A stretch of DNA of 23,535 bases from DATLYF01 sp035575095. GTDB lineage: Bacteria; Pseudomonadota; Gammaproteobacteria; Competibacterales; Competibacteraceae. The stretch covers positions 1 to 23,535 of the forward strand of contig DATLYF010000109.1 in assembly GCA_035575095.1 (NCBI GenBank), in the 5' to 3' direction. The notes under the pieces are model-generated. The model was not told the origin of the DNA, did not search any database, and saw only the letters and a program-made list of their open reading frames with translations. Below are positions 6,854 through 12,491 of the stretch, in pieces (the first letter of the stretch is position 1; each line of letters opens with the position of its first letter). Position numbers and translations under genes: made by a program.

Positions 6854-8161
6854 TCAGAAGCGGTAGGTCAGCTGGGCACCGAGGATATCGGTGCTGCCCT
6901 CGAACTCGCCGATCAGCGTATCCAGCACCGCCCCGCCCGCGGTGCGGGCGATCGGCAGGGTGTTGCGCATATCCACATCCTCGCCGAACAGATGGGCATA
7001 GCCCACGTCCAGGCTCAGGTTCTGCGAGGGTTTGTAGCTCGCGCCCAGGGCCAGCCAGGTGCGGTCGGTATCGGGGATGCGCGGGGTGCGATGCTCGGCA
7101 TCGGGCACCGCGGCATTGTCATAGGCCACGCCGGCGCGCAGGGTCAGGTCCGGGCTGTAGGCGTACTGCACGCCCAAGGAGAAGAACCAGGTGTCGTCCC
7201 AGTTCTCCACGGTGACGGCGTCGGGGCTGCCATTATCGAATTTGATGCGCAGCTCATCGAAGCGGCTCCACTTGGTCCAGCGCGCCGTGCCCAGCAGCGA
7301 CCAGTTGGGATCGAAGCGGTGGTAGGCGGTCAGGTACACGGTCTCCGGCAGCTCCACGGTAGCCTCGGCGCCGACGGTGCCAGACAGCGGGCCGACGCCG
7401 CTGAGCTCCCGGTCACCTTCTGCCGTCTGCTTGACCTTGGAGCGGTAGCTGAGGCCGAAACGGGTGTCCCTGGACAGCTCGTAGGTGGCGCCCAGGTTGA
7501 AGCCGAAACCCCAGTCGTCGGCGGTGATCTCCACTTTGCCGTCCTCAGGGGTGCCGGTGAAAATGGCCTGGCTGAGGGTGGCCTCGGCGTACTGGAAGCT
7601 CACACCGGCGCCGATGGAGAACTGCTCGTTGACCCGGTAGGCGATGGACGGGCTGATGTCGATGGTTTTCAGCTCCGACTCCAGGGCGTGATAACGGCCC
7701 ACCCAGTTGTCGGCGTACTCGGTGCGCAGCCCGAAGGGTACGGTGATGGCCAGTCCCACCCGGATACGCTCGTCGAGGTCGGTCACCGCGTAGAGATTGG
7801 GCACGAAGTTGTCGGTACCGCCGTCGTCATCGGCAAGCCCGCGGGAGGGCACCGAGACGCGCCCGCTCGGAGTCGGCAGGCTCTGGAAGGAGCCGCGGTC
7901 GTGAAACTCGGATTCGACGGAGATGAAGGTCACGCCGGCCTGCACCTGGGTGCCAGCATCGAGCAGCATCATATCGGCCGGATTGTAGAAGGCCGCGGAC
8001 AGGTCGTCGGCGACTAGACTGGCACCGGCAAAGGCGCGGCCCAGGCCGGTGACGCTCTGCTCGGTCAGCTGGAAACCGGCGGCATGCGCCTGGCTGCCTG
8101 CCGCCAGCAACCCGGCAAGACTCAGGACACGCACGGAAGCGCTGGGTCTGAGATGCATCAT
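6854..8161 (-). CDS. fadL: FadL-type outer-membrane long-chain fatty acid porin
   Basis: The protein is 435 residues from the first of two adjacent ATGs. AAGGAG sits 7 bases upstream of 8161, and the longer frame to 8320 has neither this site nor a leading signal peptide. The signal peptide ends in SQAHA before AGFQLTEQSV, the start of the mature FadL family with its N-terminal plug: GLGRAFAGAS, then SAAFYNPADM with the conserved N-P-A. The rest is alternating beta strands ending in QLTYRF; a C-terminal Phe is the outer-membrane insertion signal. FadL proteins carry long-chain fatty acids or other hydrophobic compounds across the outer membrane by lateral diffusion. Its position between fadE and the multifunctional beta-oxidation gene fits fatty acids as substrate; hydrocarbon or aromatic uptake by FadL homologues is the alternative. 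Confidence 0.93.
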   Translation of the reverse strand: MMHLRPSASVRVLSLAGLLAAGSQAHAAGFQLTEQSVTGLGRAFAGASLVADDLSAAFYNPADMMLLDAGTQVQAGVTFISVESEFHDRGSFQSLPTPSGRVSVPSRGLADDDGGTDNFVPNLYAVTDLDERIRVGLAITVPFGLRTEYADNWVGRYHALESELKTIDISPSIAYRVNEQFSIGAGVSFQYAEATLSQAIFTGTPEDGKVEITADDWGFGFNLGATYELSRDTRFGLSYRSKVKQTAEGDRELSGVGPLSGTVGAEATVELPETVYLTAYHRFDPNWSLLGTARWTKWSRFDELRIKFDNGSPDAVTVENWDDTWFFSLGVQYAYSPDLTLRAGVAYDNAAVPDAEHRTPRIPDTDRTWLALGASYKPSQNLSLDVGYAHLFGEDVDMRNTLPIARTAGGAVLDTLIGEFEGSTDILGAQLTYRF

Positions 8162-8381
8162 TCTCTCTCTCCTTGGTTCAGTCGGTCGTTGCTTGTGTCT
8201 TTCTCTATCCAGCCAGCGAGGGAGCCGGGGCGCGGCGAAATCTCCACCGCACCGGAATGGGCAGCGCCCCGTCCCTGCCTCAAGCATAGCCATAGCGTAT
8301 CGGGCTGCCGGACACCGCATCCGGGCCGAGGACCATTATCGACAGGCCCTCATTCCTACTCCCCCCCCATCGGGGTGGCCG

Positions 8382-10640
8382 TCAGCCGGACACCGCCTGG
8401 GATCGTCCCGGCCGGGCGCTCTGGCGGCGGCTGAGTTCCGCCGCATCGAAGTCGTCCACCCTGATCACCCTGTAGGTGGCGCGCTCGGCCTCTGCCAGGA
8501 GCTGGGCCTCCACCTCGTTGATGAGACCGGCCTGCAGCGCCTCCCGCGGCGTGCCGTCGAAGTCGGCGGCGCGCAGCCTGTGCTCCGCTGCCTCGGCAGC
8601 CAGCACCCTGTCCAGAGCGTATTCCAGGCAGCCGGTGACATCCTCGGCTCCCTGGCCGATGAAGATGCCGCTGGTGAGCCGGTCGCGGGCCGCGGAGGGG
8701 CTGAGCAGCAGGCCAGCGCACTGCTGGCCGAGCCGGTCCGACGGCTGACGGCGACACAGCCCCCAGGGGAAGGCCAGCCGGCGCAGCAGCCCGCCCAGCA
8801 CAGCCGCGGGGAAGTTGGCCAGGATGTCGTCGAAGCGCCGCTCGATGGTGTACAGGCTCTGCTGGCAGGCGGCGTGCACCAGCGGCAGATCCTCGGCGGG
8901 CCGACCGTCGTCCTCGAAGCGCTTGAGCACGCAAGAGCTCAGGTAGAGTTCGCTGAGGATGTCGCCGAAGCGCGCCGACAGCTTTTCGCGGCGCTTCAGT
9001 TCGCCACCGAGGATGAGCAGGGCACAGTCCGCCACCAGGGCGAAGGCGGCGCTGTAGCGGGACAGCGCCCGGTAGTAGCCGATCAGCTCCGGGGCGGCGG
9101 CATCCGGCGCGGCGGCGAAGCGGTTGCCAGTCAGGCCGTGCCAGATAGCCCGCCCCAGGTTGCGCAGCGTCAAGCCGAGGTGGCCGAACAGCGCCCGGTC
9201 GAAGCCGGCCAGGTCGCCTGCCTGCGCCGCCTGCATCTCCTGGAGCAACCAGGGATGGCAGCGGATCGCCCCCTGACCGAAGATGATCAGGCTGCGGGTG
9301 AGGATGTTGGCGCCCTCCACGGTGATGCCGATGGGCAGGGCGTAATAGCCGTTGAGCAGGTAATTGCTGGGGCCGTCGCAGATGGCCTTGCCGCCGTGCA
9401 CGTCCATGGCGTCGTTGACCGCCTGGCGCATGCGCTCGGTGAAGTGGTATTTGACGATGGCCGAAAGCACCGAGGGCCTCTCGCCGGCATCCACCGCGGC
9501 ACAGGTAATTTGCCGGGCGGCATCGAGCACATAAGCGTGCACGGCGATGCGCGCCAGCGCCTCCTCCACCCCCTCGAAGCGGCCGATGGGCATCTTGAAC
9601 TGCTTGCGGATGCGGGCGTAGGCGCCGGTGACACGGGCGCAGTAGCGGGCCGCCCCGGTGGACAGCGAGGGCAACGAGACGGAGCGGCCGGCGGCCAGGC
9701 AGTCCATGAGCATGCGCCAGCCCTGGCCGATGCCGTCACGTTCACCGATCACCCACTCCAGGGGGATGAACACGTCCTTGCCCCAGTTGGGGCCGTTGGG
9801 GAAGGCCTGGCGCGCCGGCCAGTGGCGGCGGCCGATGTGCACGCCGGGATGATCGGCGGGCACCAGCGCCAAGGTGATGCCGAGCTCTTCCTGCTCGCCC
9901 AGTAACCGCTGCGGGTCGGCGAGCTTGAAGGCCAGGCCGAGCAGCGTGGCCACCGGCCCCAGGGTGATATAGCGCTTCTCCCAAGTGAGCCGGATGCCCA
10001 GGGTGCGCTTGCCCTGGTGCTCACCCCAGCAGACCACGCCGTAGTCGCGCATGGCGGCGGCATCGGAGCCGGCCCAAGGGCCGGTGAGGCCAAAGCAGGG
10101 GATCTCCTCGCCGCGGGCCAGGCGCGGCAGATAGTGGTTCTTCTGGCGCGGGCTGCCGTAGTGCAGCAGCAGCTCGCCCGGCCCCAGGGAGTTGGGCACC
10201 ATCACGCAGATGGCGGCGGCGATGGAGCGGGTAGAGATCTTCATCACCACCGCGGAATGGGCCAGCGCGGAGAAGCCCAGACCGCCGTATTCCTGGGGGA
10301 TGATCATGCCGAGGAAGCCTTGCTCCTTGATGTAATGCCAGATTTCCGGCGGGATATCGCGCAGCTCCTCGCTGATCCGCCAGTCATCCAGCATCCGGCA
10401 CAGCTCCTCCACCGGGCCGTCGAGAAAGGCCTGCTCCGCGACCGAGAGCCGTGGCTTGGCACTGGCGAGAAACTTGTCCCAATCCGGCCGGCCGGAGAAC
10501 AGATCCGCATCCCACCACACGGTGCCGGCCTCCAGGGCTTCCCGCTCGGTGTCCGACATCGGCGGCAGTACCTTGCCATACCAAGCCAGCAGCGGCTTGC
10601 TGATCAGACGCTGCCGCAGGTTGGCGAGCATTCCACTCAT
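8382..10640 (-). CDS. fadE: FadE-type acyl-CoA dehydrogenase
   Basis: This 752-residue flavoprotein should catalyse the first beta-oxidation step, acyl-CoA to trans-2-enoyl-CoA. The layout is that of proteobacterial FadE rather than the 380-residue short-chain type: N-terminal helical domain (about 70-180), flavin-contact motif FGLTGPWAGSDA (183-194), middle beta domain, helical C-terminal domain with MPIGRFEGVEEALARIA (350-366) and TVEGANILTRSLIIFGQG (440-457), then the FadE-specific C-terminal region of about 290 residues. The E. coli protein is some 60 residues longer with a hydrophobic N-terminus; here no membrane helix is seen. TAGGAGGT lies 10 bases before the ATG. It lies 69 bases downstream of psrA on the same strand, so it may be read from the psrA promoter and thus share the fatty-acid control. 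Confidence 0.93.
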   Translation of the reverse strand: MSGMLANLRQRLISKPLLAWYGKVLPPMSDTEREALEAGTVWWDADLFSGRPDWDKFLASAKPRLSVAEQAFLDGPVEELCRMLDDWRISEELRDIPPEIWHYIKEQGFLGMIIPQEYGGLGFSALAHSAVVMKISTRSIAAAICVMVPNSLGPGELLLHYGSPRQKNHYLPRLARGEEIPCFGLTGPWAGSDAAAMRDYGVVCWGEHQGKRTLGIRLTWEKRYITLGPVATLLGLAFKLADPQRLLGEQEELGITLALVPADHPGVHIGRRHWPARQAFPNGPNWGKDVFIPLEWVIGERDGIGQGWRMLMDCLAAGRSVSLPSLSTGAARYCARVTGAYARIRKQFKMPIGRFEGVEEALARIAVHAYVLDAARQITCAAVDAGERPSVLSAIVKYHFTERMRQAVNDAMDVHGGKAICDGPSNYLLNGYYALPIGITVEGANILTRSLIIFGQGAIRCHPWLLQEMQAAQAGDLAGFDRALFGHLGLTLRNLGRAIWHGLTGNRFAAAPDAAAPELIGYYRALSRYSAAFALVADCALLILGGELKRREKLSARFGDILSELYLSSCVLKRFEDDGRPAEDLPLVHAACQQSLYTIERRFDDILANFPAAVLGGLLRRLAFPWGLCRRQPSDRLGQQCAGLLLSPSAARDRLTSGIFIGQGAEDVTGCLEYALDRVLAAEAAEHRLRAADFDGTPREALQAGLINEVEAQLLAEAERATYRVIRVDDFDAAELSRRQSARPGRSQAVSG

Positions 10641-10683
10641 GACGTGACGACCTCCTATTGGGTGGGACGCCGCGGCGTCTCCA

Positions 10684-10704
10684 GGGTTCGAGATGGGGGA
10701 ACCC
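10684..10704 (-). other. Inverted repeat just after psrA
   Basis: GGGTTC (10684-10689) and GAACCC (10699-10704) form a perfect six-base stem with a nine-base loop, starting six bases past the psrA stop codon and ahead of the fadE ribosome-binding site. There is no T-run. It may be an attenuator separating psrA from fadE, an mRNA processing site, or chance. Confidence 0.25.
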
Positions 10705-10709
10705 GCCGC

Positions 10710-11363
10710 TCAGGGCAGCGACGGTCGGCGCTCGGTCGGCGCTAGCGGAGCGCGCAATCCGGCGGCGAGGAAGGGAATCAGCCGGCGCAGCAGGGCCTCG
10801 CGGTCGCCGGCCTCGGGCAGATGGCAGTCGGTGAACAGACGCATGGTGTCGGTACCGGCCATGGTGAAAGACACCACCCCCATCAGGAAATGCAGCCGCC
10901 AGTGCAATTCCAGCCGCGGGAGCTCGGGCAGCGCCTCGACCAGGGCCTGCTCGAAGGCGGCCAGCACCTCGGCGTAGAGGCCGTGGACGAAGTCGCGCAA
11001 GGCGTCGGCGGCGCCGGCATGGGTGCGGCCCAGCAGGCGCATGAAGCGCACCTCGCCGGGGTGATGGTCCTTCTCCGACTTCAGGGTGGGGGCGATGAAC
11101 GCCTCCAGGATCGCTTCCAGATCCGCCCTGCCCTGGCGGCGCAACGCCTCCAGCCGGGCCAGACGCTCCTGATTGATGGGCTCCAGGCGGCGGGTGAAGA
11201 TTGCCTGGATCAGTGCATGCTTGGAACCGAAGTGGTAGTTCACCGCGGCCAGGTTGACCCCGGCCCTGGCGGTGATGGCGCGCAGCGAGGTGCGGGAAAA
11301 GCCGTGCTCGGCGAACAAGGCCTCGGCGGCTTCGAGTATGCGTTCCCGGGTGTCGTCCTGCAT
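10710..11363 (-). CDS. psrA: PsrA-like TetR-family fatty-acid regulator
   Basis: This is a 217-residue TetR/AcrR repressor from ATG 11363; a GTG directly before it at 11366 is possible. The helix-turn-helix lies at about residues 5-50, with ITARAGVNLAAVNYHFGSK almost identical to what I recall of Pseudomonas PsrA. The ligand domain also resembles PsrA: EVRFMRLLGRTHAG, ELHWRLHFLMGVVSFTMAG and LIPFLAAGLRA. PsrA represses beta-oxidation genes and releases DNA on binding long-chain fatty acids or acyl-CoA. Two palindromes matching the PsrA operator consensus lie in its own promoter, which supports the identification and autoregulation. It is the first gene of the minus-strand fatty-acid module. 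No clear ribosome-binding site is visible. Confidence 0.85.
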   Translation of the reverse strand: MQDDTRERILEAAEALFAEHGFSRTSLRAITARAGVNLAAVNYHFGSKHALIQAIFTRRLEPINQERLARLEALRRQGRADLEAILEAFIAPTLKSEKDHHPGEVRFMRLLGRTHAGAADALRDFVHGLYAEVLAAFEQALVEALPELPRLELHWRLHFLMGVVSFTMAGTDTMRLFTDCHLPEAGDREALLRRLIPFLAAGLRAPLAPTERRPSLP

Positions 11364-11379
11364 CACGTCAAATCTCGAT

Positions 11380-11393
11380 CAAACATCTGTTTG
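11380..11393. promoter_or_regulatory. PsrA-type operator 1 (perfect)
   Basis: CAAAC-ATCT-GTTTG is an exact match to the published PsrA consensus (G/C)AAAC-N2-4-GTTT(G/C). The symmetry extends to TCAAAC/GTTTGA (11379-11394). It covers the expected transcription start of psrA, about 7 bases after the -10 element. Confidence 0.75.
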
Positions 11394-11394
11394 A

Positions 11395-11422
11395 ATCATA
11401 CGATCGTTTGAATTCTTGTCAA
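11395..11422 (-). promoter_or_regulatory. psrA sigma-70 promoter
   Basis: On the minus strand a consensus TTGACA (11422-11417) is followed after 16 bases by TATGAT (11400-11395). Transcription should start near 11388, giving a leader of about 25 bases before the ATG. Operator 2 fills the spacer and enters the -10, while operator 1 covers the start point. Confidence 0.7.
11397..11410. promoter_or_regulatory. PsrA-type operator 2 (one mismatch)
   Basis: CATAC-GATC-GTTTG differs from the palindromic consensus at one base (T for A in the left arm). The flanking T/A pair at 11396 and 11411 extends the symmetry as in operator 1. The centres of the two operators are 17 bp apart, so bound dimers would lie on somewhat different helix faces. 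Confidence 0.6.
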
Positions 11423-11448
11423 GCAACCGCCACCATACGGGCGATCGC

Positions 11449-11454
11449 TATACT
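11449..11454 (+). promoter_or_regulatory. Possible -10 element for the PHA-system gene
   Basis: TATACT lies 30 bases before the plus-strand ATG at 11484. No convincing -35 hexamer is found 16-18 bases upstream, so this is a weak or activator-dependent promoter at best. It is divergent from psrA and about 40 bp from operator 2, so PsrA could influence it. Confidence 0.3.
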
Positions 11455-11483
11455 GATGACAAAAACATCACGATCTCGGCACC

Positions 11484-11771
11484 ATGACCCCTATCCGTAT
11501 CCGGCGTACCCATCACCTCAGTCACGAACAGGCACGGCAGGCGGCCCTGGAGGTCGCCACGCACCTCAGTACGAAATTCGCTCTGGAATACCACTGGGAG
11601 GGGGACGTGCTGCACTTTCGTCACGGCAGCGGGGTACAGGGACAGATCGCGGTGCTGCCCGAGGAGATTCGCCTGCAGGCCTATCTGGGCTGGTTCCTGT
11701 TGCCGCTGCGGGGACGTATCGAGGCGGAGATCGAGCGCTATCTGGCGCAGTACCTGAAGCCGCCACCCTAG
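11484..11771 (+). CDS. Polyhydroxyalkanoic acid system family protein
   Basis: This is a 95-residue soluble protein with the features of the small 'PHA granule region' family (about 90 residues): a basic N-terminus with H-x-L-S-x-E-x-A-R (12-19), a central LEYHWEGDVLHFRHGSGVQG beta region, G-Q-I-A-V-L-P-E-E-I-R-L-x-A-Y-L-G-W, and an amphipathic C-terminal helix (ALL residues 75-91, EIERYLAQYL). The family is found beside PHA synthase or phasin genes; its biochemical role is not established. The phasin gene 10 kb away in this window supports a PHA-making host. The ribosome-binding site is weak. It lies divergent from psrA, so both may answer to fatty-acid levels. Confidence 0.75.
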   Translation: MTPIRIRRTHHLSHEQARQAALEVATHLSTKFALEYHWEGDVLHFRHGSGVQGQIAVLPEEIRLQAYLGWFLLPLRGRIEAEIERYLAQYLKPPP

Positions 11772-11786
11772 CCGCGCCGCCTGCAC

Positions 11787-11814
11787 TTGCCGCAAGCACC
11801 GCACTCCGTATGAA
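11787..11814 (+). promoter_or_regulatory. Possible promoter for the stand-alone response regulator
   Basis: TTGCCG (11787-11792), a 16-base spacer and TATGAA (11809-11814) lie in the 71-base gap before the ATG at 11843. The match to sigma-70 is moderate. Confidence 0.3.
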
Positions 11815-11842
11815 CCCTTGATCCAACCGCTCGAGTCCACCC

Positions 11843-12397
11843 ATGTATCGCTTGCTGATCGTCGACGACGAACCCGCCATCCTCCGCACCCTGCAGCGCT
11901 CCCTGAAACGCCTGGACAGCACTGAACCGAGCTGGCAGCCGCTGGCGGTGGAGACCTTCGACGATCCCCAGGCGGCCCTGCAACGGGCGGCGCAGACCCG
12001 CTTCGACCTGGTCCTGGCCGACTATCGCATGCCGGGCCTGGACGGCCTCGAGTTTCTCGGCCGCTGCATGGACCTGCAGCCGGATGCCGCCCGCCTTCTC
12101 CTCAGCGGTTTCGCCGATCTGGATGCGCTCAGCGGCGCCCTCAACCGGGTCCAGATCTTTCGCTTCATCAACAAGCCCTGGCACCCCTTCGAACTGCACA
12201 ACGCCGTTATCCAGGCGCTGCGCCACCGCGCCCTGCTGCTGGAGAACCAGCGTCTGACCGATTTGGTACAGGTCCAGCGCAGCCGGCTGTGCGCCCAGGA
12301 AAGGGAGCTGCGCCGCCTGGAGCAGGAGCACCCCGGCATCACCCGAGTCAACTGGGGCCCCGATGGGGCCATCCTCCTCGACGACGCCGCTCTCTAG
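11843..12397 (+). CDS. Stand-alone response regulator (receiver plus coiled-coil tail)
   Basis: This 184-residue protein has one receiver domain (residues 2-130): acidic pocket Asp8-Asp9, phosphoacceptor Asp60 (LADYRMPGLDG), Ser88 and Lys111 (FINKPW). The LLLSGFADLDALSGAL and FRFINKPW segments resemble receivers that precede HD-GYP or GGDEF outputs, but no such output follows. Instead there is a charged helical segment (about 130-165) and a short tail. It may act by protein contact, as an adaptor or phosphate sink. It is convergent with the signalling cassette, whose 940-residue protein ends in a similar receiver, so it may share a kinase with it. No clear ribosome-binding site is seen. Confidence 0.85.
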   Translation: MYRLLIVDDEPAILRTLQRSLKRLDSTEPSWQPLAVETFDDPQAALQRAAQTRFDLVLADYRMPGLDGLEFLGRCMDLQPDAARLLLSGFADLDALSGALNRVQIFRFINKPWHPFELHNAVIQALRHRALLLENQRLTDLVQVQRSRLCAQERELRRLEQEHPGITRVNWGPDGAILLDDAAL

Positions 12398-12444
12398 CAG
12401 TAACTAACGGCCGGATTCTGCTGGTATCCGTACCCTGCTCGTGT

Positions 12445-12481
12445 CCTCTCTCCCGCCCGCGGGAAAGGGGCAGTATTTTTT
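12445..12481 (+). terminator. Intrinsic terminator of the response-regulator gene
   Basis: An 11-position stem (12445-12455 with 12460-12470, one C/A mismatch and one G-T pair) with loop CCCG is followed by CAGTA and six Ts (12476-12481). It lies 48 bases past the stop codon, in the convergent gap. On the opposite strand there is no T-run, so it works for the plus strand. Its C-rich/G-rich arms resemble the REP-like element at 4359-4400. Confidence 0.7.
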
Positions 12482-12491
12482 GTAATCCGTA

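Noticed and set aside
8162..8381. Possible gene or operator in the fadE-fadL gap
   Set aside because: No PsrA-type palindrome, no clear -35/-10 pair and no convincing short gene; only a C8 run (8361-8368) and the fadL leader.
8049..9905. Plus-strand open frame of 618 codons opposite fadE
   Set aside because: Gln/Gly/Ala/Val-rich antisense composition, starts inside fadL and has no domain; fadE on the other strand is unambiguous.
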